Of a stretch of DNA of 64,000 nucleotides, positions 29,858-39,885 are shown one piece after another. The stretch spans positions 110,380 through 174,379 of the forward strand of contig NZ_JQJI01000001.1 of NCBI RefSeq assembly GCF_000745455.1, written 5' to 3'. Within the stretch, counting starts at the first letter, position 1, and each line of letters begins with the position of its first letter. The translations under genes were made by a program, and so were the position numbers. The notes beneath the pieces are model-generated. The model searched no databases. It saw only the letters and a program-made list of their open reading frames with translations, and had not been told where the DNA came from. Origin of the DNA: Mesoaciditoga lauensis cd-1655R = DSM 25116. GTDB lineage: Bacteria; Thermotogota; Thermotogae; Mesoaciditogales; Mesoaciditogaceae.

Positions 29858-31684
29858 TTAGAATGAGGAACCCAGATAGATTTTAACATTTTTGACCTTC
29901 AAAAGAGGAGTGTATGGTGGTGGATTTTGGCTTATTACCACACCATTCCCTGAAAAACTTATTTTGCTGGCTGGAATTGAAAGGTTTTTCAAAAGTTGCA
30001 AACTTTCATTTAACGTTAAACCTTTTAAATTCGGGAAAACCGTTGGAAGAAAAACACGTTTCTCAGATTTCAAACGGTTGGGATAGCCCTCCAAATTTAC
30101 TATATACTCACCGATGTCATGAAAAACGGGTGCGGCTACATCTCCACCGTAGTACTTCCCATTTGAAGGCTGGTCCACTACCACCAATATGGAATAGATT
30201 GGATCCTCCGCAGGAAAAAATCCGTAAAACAGGGAAAAGAAAGGTCCCTCTTTTGATATTTTTCCATTTAAAGGTTTTTGAGCGGTCCCGGTTTTTCCAC
30301 CTACCACCACACCATTAATTTTTGCACGTTTGCCGGTACCATAGCGTACCACGTCTACCATAAAATCTTTTATCGTTTTGACCGTTTTATCATCAAAAAT
30401 CTTTTTCTCTTCTTTGGCGTAGCGGTAAACAACGGTTCCAGACGGAGAAATTATCTCATTTACAACATGAGGTTTTATCCAATATCCACCATTTGCTATG
30501 GAATTAAGGGCGGTGATAAGCTGTATTCCAGTCACGGCAATTCCTTGTCCTATGGACATTTCAACCCCACCTATGGAATACCATTTATTCGGTGGTAGAA
30601 GTAGCCCTTTAACTTCATCCGGCAAATCCACACCTGTTTTTGACCCGAAACCGAATTTCAAAAACCAGTTGTAAAACGCTTTTTTCCCGTATTTGGCCAT
30701 GTAATTATGGGCTATGTTCATTTCAGCAACATCTGATGAATACACCAGTGCTTGCCTTAAATCTATTGGCCAAGGATGAGTTTCAGCATCTCTTATTACC
30801 AACGGTACGTTTGGAGATGGTATGAAAAACGGAGTCGCAAATTTGGTGGATGTGCTAACTACACCATCTTGAAGTGCAGCGGCGAATACAAGGGGCTTAA
30901 CGGTCGAGCCTGGTTCAAAGATGTTCATAACAGGGGCATTCCACGGCCATGTCGATACCATTGCTATGATGGCACCAGTTTGGGGATTGGAAATTATAAT
31001 TTGAGCACCACTAGCGTTGTTCGTTTCAACAACTCTTTTTGCCTCGTTGTAAGCAAAAGATTGAATTCTCGAATCTACATCGGTTAAAATGGAATCTCCC
31101 CCTATCGGTTCGACTATCTTTTTCACATCAGAATAAAGCTTGTAAGGTCCCAACCTTCCGTAAACCACTTCTCCTTTTCTTTTTGGCTGGATAAATTTAG
31201 AGTATTCTTTAGAGATGGCTTTTACAAATATCTTGGCAGGGGTAGAAGGTAAAGAAAGGCCATATACATCTGTTATGTTAAGAAAATCCCTGTATTTCGA
31301 AGGGATCGTCAACATCTCTTCCTTTGGAATAGTTCCTATTTCAACGCCACCTATTCCTTTTTTTATTTTGCTCAAGAGTCTTTCGTCTGGATCTATTCCA
31401 AAAAAACTCAGCGCATTGTAAACTATCTCAGGATATTTCCATCCCTTCAGCGTTGAAATAACTTTTGCATATTTAATATCAAGATAAACGTTATACGAAA
31501 GATGATTGAAAAGAAGGGGATCACCATCACAACCAATTATTTTTCCAAATGGAGCTGGAAAATAACTTACTGCAGGAGAAAGTGGCACAGGTTTAAAAGT
31601 AGAAGAGATGATGATTGCACGAATCGCGTAAAAGCCTAAGCTTATCAAAAACAAGAAGAGGATGAGTTTAATTCTTTCATTCAT
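29858..31684 (-). CDS. ftsI: Class B penicillin-binding protein, FtsI type
   Basis: A 608-residue transpeptidase for septal peptidoglycan. A short cytoplasmic start and one membrane helix (about residues 5-22) precede a pedestal domain. Active-site motifs are STVK in FEPGSTVKPLVF (serine nucleophile), SSD in VYSSDVAEMN, and KTGTA in VGGKTGTAQKP. A single PASTA-like domain is at the C-terminus (PNLKGLTLNESLQLLKNL). The rsmH-ftsL-ftsI order is that of the division cluster, supporting FtsI over an elongation PBP. 3 bases from the ftsL-like gene. Confidence 0.93.
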   Translation of the reverse strand: MNERIKLILFLFLISLGFYAIRAIIISSTFKPVPLSPAVSYFPAPFGKIIGCDGDPLLFNHLSYNVYLDIKYAKVISTLKGWKYPEIVYNALSFFGIDPDERLLSKIKKGIGGVEIGTIPKEEMLTIPSKYRDFLNITDVYGLSLPSTPAKIFVKAISKEYSKFIQPKRKGEVVYGRLGPYKLYSDVKKIVEPIGGDSILTDVDSRIQSFAYNEAKRVVETNNASGAQIIISNPQTGAIIAMVSTWPWNAPVMNIFEPGSTVKPLVFAAALQDGVVSTSTKFATPFFIPSPNVPLVIRDAETHPWPIDLRQALVYSSDVAEMNIAHNYMAKYGKKAFYNWFLKFGFGSKTGVDLPDEVKGLLLPPNKWYSIGGVEMSIGQGIAVTGIQLITALNSIANGGYWIKPHVVNEIISPSGTVVYRYAKEEKKIFDDKTVKTIKDFMVDVVRYGTGKRAKINGVVVGGKTGTAQKPLNGKISKEGPFFSLFYGFFPAEDPIYSILVVVDQPSNGKYYGGDVAAPVFHDIGEYIVNLEGYPNRLKSEKRVFLPTVFPNLKGLTLNESLQLLKNLSIPASKISFSGNGVVISQNPPPYTPLLKVKNVKIYLGSSF

Positions 31685-31687
31685 TTG

Positions 31688-32017
31688 TCATTTGTTTCTT
31701 ATGTAGAATTTCTTTCCATCAATTTCGATGGAATATGCATTTGGAAAGTACGTTTCCATCAACAGGTTTATGGAGCTTTTTGCCGAAACGATCTTTGCCT
31801 TTATATTTCTAACTTTCAGATTCATGGAAGCAACTTCGGAAGTGTATTTTTGCGCTTGAATGTTAAGCATCAAAGGAATGCTTAATGACGCGAAAAGTAC
31901 TCCACCCACAACGACTGCCCTCAACAGACCTATAGTCTCGCCTATCGAATGAGCTTTCTCTTTTTGGAGCTCTTGAGTTCTCAGTTTTTTTGCCAACAAG
32001 TTAGCTCTTAAAGACAT
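31688..32017 (-). CDS. FtsL-like division protein
   Basis: A 109-residue protein with an N-terminal charged region, one membrane helix (about 31-53, VVVGGVLFASLSIPLMLNI) and a helical region with heptad-like hydrophobics (about 56-90). Size, topology and position between rsmH and ftsI fit FtsL, which divides too fast in sequence to be confirmed by eye. FtsL forms the FtsQLB scaffold that activates FtsWI. One base separates it from rsmH. Confidence 0.65.
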   Translation of the reverse strand: MSLRANLLAKKLRTQELQKEKAHSIGETIGLLRAVVVGGVLFASLSIPLMLNIQAQKYTSEVASMNLKVRNIKAKIVSAKSSINLLMETYFPNAYSIEIDGKKFYIRNK

Positions 32018-32018
32018 A

Positions 32019-32885
32019 TCAAACCCTCTTGGCTACTCTAAGTTTTGCACTTCTTGCCCTCGGATTCCTCATTATCTCTTCTGTTGAAGGGGTTACAGGC
32101 TTTTTGGTGAGAGGTAGGAATCCTTCTTCTAAGAACTTTCTTTTCACTATTCGATCTTCAAGCGAGTGAAAGGATATTATGGCTATTCTCCCTTCAACTC
32201 CCAGCTTATTCTTAGAGGAATCGATCATTTTTTTCAAGTTCTCCAATTCGCCGTTTACTTCTATTCTAATCGCCTGGAAAACTCGAACGACGTTTTTCTT
32301 CCAGCCTCTTCTAAACTTCAGCGGTATCGCTGATACTACCGCATCTCTCAATTCAAAAGTGGTGTTTAGCGGTCTTCTTTCAGCTATAACACGAGCTATT
32401 CTTCTGGAAAAACGTTCTTCGCCATATTCATATATTACATCTGCCAACTTTTCGGTGGAATATTCGTTGATCACATCGTAAGCGCTTTTTTCATTCAACC
32501 CCATTCTCATATCCAGTGGGCCGTCTTTTTCAAACGAAAAACCACGTCCTTCATCTTCCAACTGAAAAGATGACATTCCTATGTCGGCAATAATCGCATT
32601 CACATCTGAAATATTATGCGAGTCTAAAACGTCTTCTATCTCTGCAAAATTAGCGTGAAACAACGCCACCCTTTTACCAAAATCTTTCAGGTTCTCTTCT
32701 GCAATTTTTAGGGCATTTGTGTCACGGTCTAATCCGATAAGACGAACTTGCTGATATCTTTGCAAGATCTCTCTTGAATGCCCCCCACCTCCTACGGTGC
32801 AATCAACACATATGCCACCATTTTGAAGGTTATTCAACCATTCTGCAACTTCATTCACCAATACGCTTACATGCTTTGTGGACAA
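32019..32885 (-). CDS. rsmH: 16S rRNA (cytosine1402-N4)-methyltransferase
   Basis: SAM-dependent N4 methylation of C1402 in 16S rRNA. The 288-residue protein begins HVSVLVNEVAEWL and has the SAM-binding CVDCTVGGGGHSREIL, LIGLDRD, the family segment DIGMSSFQLEDEGRGFSF, and FQAIRIEVNGELENL with HSLEDR near the end. First gene of the small division group, 18 bases after bamA, with which it is likely cotranscribed. Confidence 0.97.
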   Translation of the reverse strand: MSTKHVSVLVNEVAEWLNNLQNGGICVDCTVGGGGHSREILQRYQQVRLIGLDRDTNALKIAEENLKDFGKRVALFHANFAEIEDVLDSHNISDVNAIIADIGMSSFQLEDEGRGFSFEKDGPLDMRMGLNEKSAYDVINEYSTEKLADVIYEYGEERFSRRIARVIAERRPLNTTFELRDAVVSAIPLKFRRGWKKNVVRVFQAIRIEVNGELENLKKMIDSSKNKLGVEGRIAIISFHSLEDRIVKRKFLEEGFLPLTKKPVTPSTEEIMRNPRARSAKLRVAKRV

Positions 32886-32903
32886 ATTATATCACATTCC
32901 CAC

Positions 32904-35180
32904 TTAGAACATTTGCCCAATGCCAAATGTCATCCCAGAATACTCAAAGTTCCCGTTCTCAGCTTTGAATGGGAAATCAACTCTCAACACGCCAAGATAA
33001 GGAATTTTTGCTGCAACACCAACCCCGATAGAATTCATGAAATCGTAGTCCAAATTTCCTTCTGATAAAAGATCATCTTTTGCGCCCCCCCAATCATAAA
33101 AAGCGTTTAAAGTGATTGGAAGGTTAGATGGTAAGGTCCATCTTAAAGAAAGATTAGTGATGAGCTCTTGTAAACCGCTTCTTGGTTTCCATCCTCTTAC
33201 AGTTGTTGAGCCGCCCACCTGAAAATCTTTTCCGCTGGAGGTTCCTATCAAAACACGTCCCGCAATTGAAAGATTAGGAAGAAGTGGGAGGTATCCCGCT
33301 GCCATTGCGGTGTAAGTCTGGTACTTTTCCGTTCCTCCGAAACCAGCGAGCTTTGCTCCAAAAGATATTTTTGCTCCTTTCATTGGTGAAAGTATGTTAT
33401 CGACGTTCACGTAATTGAATGTGAAGTTCAATTCCCTACTCGTACCAGATGCCGGACCAAAATCTACAGGAGTTGCATCTTCGCTTCTTTGAAACCATTC
33501 AAAATGCCCACCTATGTTGAAAGACATGTGAACGTTTGGTTGATACCCAATGGTTGATGAGAGTCCATACCTTGTCTCGTTATAATAGATGTTCTTTTCA
33601 TTCACCGTTTTAAACGGCTTTAAGGTTTTGTAATACAAACTGGCATTTGCGTTCATAGGTAAATTAAATGGAAAAATTATGCCATAGTCTAAATGCGCGT
33701 TCGATTCTTGCCCTAGGTTTATTCCAGCGTCAAAATTTTGACCTATGCCAGCCCAGTTGGATAAACCCAGTTTCCCTGTAGCCTTTATGCCACTGTACCA
33801 GGGTTGCCCTTCTTTAGGCTGCCCCACGGTAAGCGCAACGTTGAACTTTCTTGGTTTACTGCTTTCCACCACCTTTATTACAACATCTACCGCTGACGAA
33901 TCTTCGCTTGTAAGACGGGGATAAATTGAGACATCGCTAAAGAACCCTGTGTTTTTAAGATTGTTATACGTTTGAACCAAGGCTTGAGCAGTTAAAGGGT
34001 CGCCTTTTTTAAACTGAATTTCCCTTCTTATCAAATACTCCTTGGTCTTAGTGTTCCCAACGATTTGAACGTTTCCTATATATCTCTGAATGACTTTGTA
34101 CTCAAGGAGTCCACTTTTGCTTATCACGAGATACTTATGGTACTTCAAATAAGCTGCTGTTAAGAGGTAACCTTTGCTCTTGTAATAAGATCTAATCTTT
34201 TCGAGTTGATCTAATTGAGTGAAATTATCGGTGGTACCTGGTGCGGAAATTCCAGCGTACTTTGAAAGTGAAAACGGATTGACTTCACTTACGCCAGATA
34301 TGAAATACCCTTGGAATGGCAATCCGGACTTTATAACTTTTTTCAAAGAGGAATGAACCACTATATCCATGACGGGGTATTTAAAGACAGAAGTTGAAAC
34401 GCTAGTCGGAGCAAAACTTAAGGATGTTTGGGGTGAAAAATACCCCATTTCTGCGAGTTTGCTTTGAAAAGCTTGAATATCCGAAATTTTGGGGTAAGCT
34501 TGTTTGAAATCAACAAAAAATTTCATGAGCGGATTTAAGCTTTCAAATTCTTTCAAAGTGAATAAGCCTGTTTCTTTCACTACTTTTTGTGAGGTTAATC
34601 GACCGTATTCTCCTTCAAGTTTCAAATTCCAGATGGCGTACTCTTTCACGGTTATGACTAAGATCCCATTTGGAAGCTCAAGTGAGTTTTGATTCTGAGT
34701 GATATTGGTTTGAATTCCAACCATGTTTGGAACGTATCCTTTATCTGTGTAGAGCTTGAGTATGGCTTGGAAACTTCCTTTTAAATCGTTAAGGTTTAAA
34801 ACGTCATTCTTTTTTACGGTGATTGCTTTCTTGATTTTGTCTTTTGAGATAAGCTCTGGTCCTTCTATTTCCAACTTAATGTCCTTTATGAAAGGATTCT
34901 CAATAACTTTTACGATCAGTCCCACCCCTAATGGAGAAGGTTCAACTTTCGGTTCTATGTACGAAAAGAAGCCGGTATTGTACAAATCTTGGAGATCTTT
35001 GTACAGAGTGTCTCTATCTATTGGCTTTCCAGCCTTAAGATCTAAGAGCTTGGACATTATGAAATTCGTTGAAACATGATCATTCCCTTCTATTTTTACA
35101 AAAGCAAACGTTTCTGCCAGAGCGGTGAAAGCAGAAAAGAAAAGCGTTATGACCATAAGAATGATGATATATTTTTTCAA
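32904..35180 (-). CDS. bamA: Outer membrane protein assembly factor BamA
   Basis: About 758 residues. Signal peptide at the start (KYIIILMVITLFFSAFTALA), several POTRA domains (the first about 22-95 with LYNTGFFSYI; the last about 360-445 with YNNLKNTGFFSDV), and a 16-strand barrel whose substrate-gate motif VRGW appears in GGSTTVRGWKPR; the chain ends in GIGQMF with the terminal Phe of barrel proteins. BamA folds other barrels into the outer membrane, and a candidate client is at 5044-5784. TTG at 35180 is preferred: GGGAGGT lies 8 bases before it and it places the signal peptide at the very start. The alternative at 35222 would overlap argS. Confidence 0.92.
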   Translation of the reverse strand: MKKYIIILMVITLFFSAFTALAETFAFVKIEGNDHVSTNFIMSKLLDLKAGKPIDRDTLYKDLQDLYNTGFFSYIEPKVEPSPLGVGLIVKVIENPFIKDIKLEIEGPELISKDKIKKAITVKKNDVLNLNDLKGSFQAILKLYTDKGYVPNMVGIQTNITQNQNSLELPNGILVITVKEYAIWNLKLEGEYGRLTSQKVVKETGLFTLKEFESLNPLMKFFVDFKQAYPKISDIQAFQSKLAEMGYFSPQTSLSFAPTSVSTSVFKYPVMDIVVHSSLKKVIKSGLPFQGYFISGVSEVNPFSLSKYAGISAPGTTDNFTQLDQLEKIRSYYKSKGYLLTAAYLKYHKYLVISKSGLLEYKVIQRYIGNVQIVGNTKTKEYLIRREIQFKKGDPLTAQALVQTYNNLKNTGFFSDVSIYPRLTSEDSSAVDVVIKVVESSKPRKFNVALTVGQPKEGQPWYSGIKATGKLGLSNWAGIGQNFDAGINLGQESNAHLDYGIIFPFNLPMNANASLYYKTLKPFKTVNEKNIYYNETRYGLSSTIGYQPNVHMSFNIGGHFEWFQRSEDATPVDFGPASGTSRELNFTFNYVNVDNILSPMKGAKISFGAKLAGFGGTEKYQTYTAMAAGYLPLLPNLSIAGRVLIGTSSGKDFQVGGSTTVRGWKPRSGLQELITNLSLRWTLPSNLPITLNAFYDWGGAKDDLLSEGNLDYDFMNSIGVGVAAKIPYLGVLRVDFPFKAENGNFEYSGMTFGIGQMF

Positions 35181-35202
35181 TGTGTGATACCTCCCTTTAT
35201 TT

Positions 35203-36834
35203 TCACATAGAAGTCGGTGCACTTATTCCCAACAGGGCAAGCACCTCTCTAAGGGTTCCACCTAATGCCTTGCACAATTTTATTCTATCAGCCGATAACT
35301 CCGGCGCTTTTTCATCCACTATTTTGTTAGCGTTGTAATAAGAATGGAATTTTTCCGCAAGGGAATAGGCATAATTACAAAGCTTTTGAGGCTTGTTCTC
35401 TTTTGCCACGGCCGTCAAAACCTCTGGAAATTCTGCCATCTCCCTTACAAGCACTTTTTCTTGAGGATTTTTCAAGTTTTCCAAAGTGCCTTTTTCCCAT
35501 TCAATCCCTTTTTCCTTTGCCTTTTCAAGTAAGCTGGATATCCTTGCATGAGCATATTGAATGTAATAAACAGGGTTATCCATTTTCTTTGATTCGGCTA
35601 AGTCTATATCAAAAACAAGATGGGTATTTGGATCTAACATGGCAAAGAAATACCGTGTTGCATCTTTTCCTACTCTTCTTGTCAAATCTTCAAGAGTTGT
35701 GAATTCTCCTTGTCTTTTTGACATTCTTACCACTTCATTTCCGCTTTTCAAAGTAACGAATTGGTGTATTATGACGTTGAAAAAACCATCTGGCAAATCC
35801 AACGCCTTCGCCGCCGCTTGCATTCTGGGAATGTAACCGTGGTGATCGGCTCCCCAAATGTAATAAACCTTTTTAAAGCCTCTTCTGTATTTATCCAACA
35901 TGTAAGCTATGTCTGAGAAAAAGTATGTTGGATCGCCGTTATTTCTTATGATAACCCTATCTTCTTCTGAAGGGATAATTTTAGAAACCGCAAACCATGT
36001 GGTGCCATCTTTTTCATAAACATAACCTTTGTCTTTTAATATTTTCATTGCCTCTTCTGTCGTCCCGCTATCATAAAGTGAAGATTCCCTGAAATAGACG
36101 TCGAAATTCACGTCTATATCTTTGAGAGTTCTCTTTATCCAATCAAACATCTTGTCTCTTGCAAATTCCATGAAAATTTTTTGTGTTTCATCATCCCATC
36201 GATCAACGTACGCATTTCCGTATTTTTCGTTGAACTTCTTTGCAACGTCTACGAGGTATTCCCCATGATAGTCGTCTTCAGAAAAATCGTGTTCTTTTCC
36301 ATAAAACTGCTGATATCTTACCCATAAAGAGTGCCCCAGCATCTTCATCTGCCTGCCGGCATCGTTGAAATAGTACTCCCTTGTTACATCATAACCAACG
36401 GCTTTATATACTCTCGCGAGAACGTCTCCAATTATTGCTTGCCTACCATGTCCAACTGTCAATGGTCCAGTGGGATTAGCACTTACGTACTCAAGTTGTA
36501 CCTTTTCAGAACCCACTTTTGGATAAGAAGGGCCAGACAAATTCTCCTTCAGGAATGTTATGTAAACTTCTGGAGAGAGGTCTAAATTTATAAATCCAGG
36601 CCCGGCTATTTCAACCTTTTCGATCCATTTGTCTTTTTTCAGCAATTCCGACAATTCTTGTGCTATAACCTTTGGGGCTTTTCTCAGCTTCTTCGCATTT
36701 ACCATTGCTATATTTGAAGAATAATCTCCAAACCCTTCTGGTGGTATCTCAACGTTAAAATTTGCTGGCGTTATTTCGTAAGTTTGAGTGAAATATTCTA
36801 ACAATTTGTCATGAATTTCAGATCTCAGCGACAA
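35203..36834 (-). CDS. argS: Arginyl-tRNA synthetase
   Basis: Class I synthetase of 543 residues. N-terminal Arg-tRNA-specific domain, then the HIGH-like motif in ANPTGPLTVGHGRQ, KMSKS variant in VRMSKRQGEFT, and the C-terminal anticodon-binding helical region (AHARISSLLEKAKEKG). Start is TTG (TTG TCG CTG AGA) with AAGGAGTGG 6 bases before it. Head of the argS-bamA-rsmH-ftsL-ftsI-lptB group; gap to bamA about 22 bases. Confidence 0.97.
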   Translation of the reverse strand: MSLRSEIHDKLLEYFTQTYEITPANFNVEIPPEGFGDYSSNIAMVNAKKLRKAPKVIAQELSELLKKDKWIEKVEIAGPGFINLDLSPEVYITFLKENLSGPSYPKVGSEKVQLEYVSANPTGPLTVGHGRQAIIGDVLARVYKAVGYDVTREYYFNDAGRQMKMLGHSLWVRYQQFYGKEHDFSEDDYHGEYLVDVAKKFNEKYGNAYVDRWDDETQKIFMEFARDKMFDWIKRTLKDIDVNFDVYFRESSLYDSGTTEEAMKILKDKGYVYEKDGTTWFAVSKIIPSEEDRVIIRNNGDPTYFFSDIAYMLDKYRRGFKKVYYIWGADHHGYIPRMQAAAKALDLPDGFFNVIIHQFVTLKSGNEVVRMSKRQGEFTTLEDLTRRVGKDATRYFFAMLDPNTHLVFDIDLAESKKMDNPVYYIQYAHARISSLLEKAKEKGIEWEKGTLENLKNPQEKVLVREMAEFPEVLTAVAKENKPQKLCNYAYSLAEKFHSYYNANKIVDEKAPELSADRIKLCKALGGTLREVLALLGISAPTSM

Positions 36835-36868
36835 TATTTGCCACTCCTTTCGTGTAACTGCTGGTGAT

Positions 36869-36874
36869 ATTATA
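36869..36874 (-). promoter_or_regulatory. Candidate -10 element for argS operon
   Basis: TATAAT on the minus strand in GTTGTATAATATC, 35 bases upstream of the argS TTG. No clear -35 is visible. It lies right after the uvrA 3' region and would make argS a new transcription start. Confidence 0.4.
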
Positions 36875-36889
36875 CAACAATCTTCGTTT

Positions 36890-37104
36890 TTTTTGCTTTT
36901 AACCTCTTACTACTCACATTTTATTTCTTAGGGTTGCCGTATCAAGTACGGCATGGCGTAAAAAATGATGCAAGCCCGCAATAAGAAAATTAATCCGGGA
37001 AGTTTTGAAGTACGCTCTGTCTTTCTTTCCCTCTTTTTTGAAGTTTCTGTCAAAACTTCAAATTTCCTTTTTCAAGGAGACTAAAATCGCTATTTTCACA
37101 CATA
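36890..37104 (-). repeat. Degenerate fragment of the palindromic repeat
   Basis: Between uvrA and argS. It shares the 19-base word TTGAAGTTTCTGTCAAAAC (37038-37056) with copy B (22460-22478), and its right end CTATTTTCACACATA resembles the AAAATTATCACTTTCACG end of A and B. The palindromic middle is missing. Two hairpins: GCCGTA-TCAAG-TACGGC at 36936-36952 and GAAGTTT-CTGTCA-AAACTTC at 37040-37059. Neither has a U-run, so they are not convincing terminators. Confidence 0.5.
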
Positions 37105-39885
37105 TTAGGAGTTAAAAGAATCCATTATGGATTCTTTGAGGACATTTTTTAACGCCTCACCAGTGTAAGAATGCTCACAATTTGTGATTTCTTCAGGAGT
37201 CCCACTACACACGATATATCCACCGTTTTCCCCGCCTTCTGGCCCAAGGTCTATCACATAATCCGCGTTTTTAATCACATCAAGGTTGTGTTCGATAACC
37301 AAAACGGTGTTTCCCTTATCAACCAACCTCTGCAAAACATCCACAAGTTTTTTTACATCGTGAAAGTGCAAGCCAGTGGTAGGTTCATCAAGAATATACA
37401 GCGTTTTCCCAGTTGATGATTTTCTCAGCTCAGATGAAAGTTTAACTCTTTGCGCTTCACCACCGGATAAAGTTGTGGCGGGCTGTCCAAGCCTTATATA
37501 CCCAAGCCCAACGTCATGAAGAGCCCTTAACGGAGGAAGGATCTTTGGATTTTCTTTGAAAAACTCCAAAGCCTCATCGACAGACATATCAAGAATATCA
37601 CTTATGTTTTTACCATGATACTTGACCTCAAGCGTTTCTTTGTTATATCTTTTTCCGTTGCAAACGTTACATTCCACGTAAACATCCGGCATGAAGTTCA
37701 TTTCAACTTTTATCACACCTTGACCTGCGCACGCTTCACATCGACCACCTTTTACGTTGAAGCTAAATCTGCCGGCCGTGTACCCTCTTATTCTCGCCTC
37801 TTCCGTCATGGAAAAGAGCTTCCTTATGTGGTCAAATGCTTTTGTGTAAGTGGCTGGATTAGAACGAGGCGTTCTCCCTATGGGACTTTGATCTATCGAT
37901 ATAACCTTATCCACATTTTCTAAGCCTTCTATTGACTCGTATTTCCCATAAGACATGTGGCTACCGTATATGTGATTCATAAGGATTGGATACAGTGTTT
38001 CCATAACCAACGAAGATTTTCCAGAACCTGATACACCCGTCACGCAAACAAACGTACCAAGGGGAATTTTAACTTCCAATTTTTTTAAATTGTTGTGCGA
38101 AGTGCCTTTCAAAGTTAAAAATCCTTTGGGCTTCCTACGCCCTGCAGGCATGGGAACGCTTAACCTTTTGCTGAGATATTTCCCCGTTATCGTATCGGAA
38201 AGTGTCAAACCCCTAACATTCCCAGAATAAAGAACCTTTCCTCCATTTTCTCCAGCGGCTGGTCCTATCTCTACAATATGATCGGCTGATCTTATAACTT
38301 GTTCATCATGTTCTACGACTATAACGGTGTTTCCAAGATCGCGTAAATCTTCGAGCATCTTTATGAGTTTTGCGGTATCACGGTGATGAAGACCTATTGT
38401 AGGCTCATCTAAAATGTACGTCACTCCAACAAGTTTAGATCCAAGTTGAGTGGCAAGCCTTATTCTTTGAGACTCGCCTCCAGATAAAGTAGAAACTGTC
38501 CTTGAAAGTGTGAGGTACTCTAAACCGACTTCAACCAAAAATTTGAGCCTTCGTTTGATTTCTGTGAGAATTTCCGAAGCTATTTTCATCTGCTGAGGAT
38601 CGAGTTTCGCATTTTTAAAAAAATCATACGCTTGTTTGACCGTCATATCTGAAACTTCAGCTATGTTTTCTCCTAAGAAAGTTACGGCCAATGCTTCTTT
38701 TCTTAACCTTTTTCCACCGCATGCGCTGCATACCTTGTGAACCAAAAAGTTTCTTTCTATCCACTCTCTAACTTCCTGGGAATCCGTGGTTTCATATCTA
38801 TCCTTCAAATGCTGAACAAGTCCTTTAAAACCGGGACCACCATGCAAAACTGCCTCTTGTATTTTTCGTGGAAGTTTTCCAAATGGCAAATTTGGATTTC
38901 CACCCATTCTTATTATTAATTTCTTTATTATTGAAAGAACGAAACTCTTTCCGCTTCTGTATGGAATTATCCCGCCGTTGAAGATCGATTTTTGAGGATC
39001 TATTATGAATTCTTCTCCAACTTCAGTGGTGTACCCTAATCCAGAACACACTGGACAAGCACCGTATGGAGAGTTAAAAGAGAAAAGCTTTGGAGAAATG
39101 TCTGGAAAACTTATTCCACAAACGGGACATGCCAGCTTTTCACTGAAGAATTCTATTTTTTTCGTTTCGTATTCCATAACTTCGACCAATCCGTCGGCTT
39201 CTTTTAATGCTATTTCAACGGATTCAACCAATCTTTGATGGTTTTCTTCCTTGACTCTTAACCTGTCAACAACGAGCTTAATCGTATGTCTTACCTGCTT
39301 TTGGAGTTGGATATCATCTTCCAGCAGGCGTTCTTCACCGTCAACTATGATCCTCAGAAAACCACGCCGTTTTAAGTAGTCAAAAAGGCTTTTGTATTCT
39401 CCTTTTTTCTCCATTACAAGCGGAGCGAGAATGGCTATCCTGGTAGGAGATTTGTATTTTCCCTCGATCTTTTCTATGATCTCATCTATGCTTTGCCTTT
39501 CCAAAGTTCTTCCACAATTTGTACAATGCGGAATGCCAACCCTTGCGTAAAGAAGGCGGAGATAATCATATATTTCCGTAACTGTGCCAACTGTGGAACG
39601 TGGATTGTGTGAAACGCTCTTCTGATCTATTGCTATCACCGGAGAAAGCCCTTCTATTTCCTGAACATCAGGTCTTTTGAATTCTCCCAAAAATTGTCTT
39701 GCATAAGAAGAAAGGGACTCAAGGTATCTTCTTTGTCCCTCCGCATATATCGTATCAAATGCTAATGATGATTTTCCAGAGCCAGAAAGTCCCGTAATGA
39801 CTGTTAAAGTGTTTCGTGGAATTTCAACGTTGATGTTTTTTAAATTATGAACCCGGGCTCCCTTTACTTTAAGAAAGTTCTCCAG
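37105..39885 (-). CDS. uvrA: UvrABC excinuclease subunit A, CTG start
   Basis: Damage-recognition ATPase of nucleotide excision repair; dimeric, twin ABC domains. The first Walker A ([14 protein letters not shown]) is near residue 33, the second is [13 protein letters not shown]; signatures [12 protein letters not shown] and [12 protein letters not shown]; zinc fingers include CTNC, CPVC pairs and CEAC/CNVC. There is no ATG, GTG or TTG in frame before TTG 39690, which would delete the first Walker A. AGAGGTGA followed 6 bases later by CTG at 39885 gives 926 residues beginning [14 protein letters not shown], aligning with E. coli MDKIEVRGARTHN. Overlaps the glmM 3' end by 17 bases. Start is inferred. 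Confidence 0.9.
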   Translation of the reverse strand: MENFLKVKGARVHNLKNINVEIPRNTLTVITGLSGSGKSSLAFDTIYAEGQRRYLESLSSYARQFLGEFKRPDVQEIEGLSPVIAIDQKSVSHNPRSTVGTVTEIYDYLRLLYARVGIPHCTNCGRTLERQSIDEIIEKIEGKYKSPTRIAILAPLVMEKKGEYKSLFDYLKRRGFLRIIVDGEERLLEDDIQLQKQVRHTIKLVVDRLRVKEENHQRLVESVEIALKEADGLVEVMEYETKKIEFFSEKLACPVCGISFPDISPKLFSFNSPYGACPVCSGLGYTTEVGEEFIIDPQKSIFNGGIIPYRSGKSFVLSIIKKLIIRMGGNPNLPFGKLPRKIQEAVLHGGPGFKGLVQHLKDRYETTDSQEVREWIERNFLVHKVCSACGGKRLRKEALAVTFLGENIAEVSDMTVKQAYDFFKNAKLDPQQMKIASEILTEIKRRLKFLVEVGLEYLTLSRTVSTLSGGESQRIRLATQLGSKLVGVTYILDEPTIGLHHRDTAKLIKMLEDLRDLGNTVIVVEHDEQVIRSADHIVEIGPAAGENGGKVLYSGNVRGLTLSDTITGKYLSKRLSVPMPAGRRKPKGFLTLKGTSHNNLKKLEVKIPLGTFVCVTGVSGSGKSSLVMETLYPILMNHIYGSHMSYGKYESIEGLENVDKVISIDQSPIGRTPRSNPATYTKAFDHIRKLFSMTEEARIRGYTAGRFSFNVKGGRCEACAGQGVIKVEMNFMPDVYVECNVCNGKRYNKETLEVKYHGKNISDILDMSVDEALEFFKENPKILPPLRALHDVGLGYIRLGQPATTLSGGEAQRVKLSSELRKSSTGKTLYILDEPTTGLHFHDVKKLVDVLQRLVDKGNTVLVIEHNLDVIKNADYVIDLGPEGGENGGYIVCSGTPEEITNCEHSYTGEALKNVLKESIMDSFNS

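Noticed and set aside
36936..36952. Terminator at the hairpin between uvrA and argS
   Set aside because: The stem is clear but no U-run follows on either strand.
37105..39690. uvrA as an N-terminally truncated pseudogene
   Set aside because: Conserved residues including the first Walker A continue in frame for 65 codons upstream, with a ribosome binding site before CTG.
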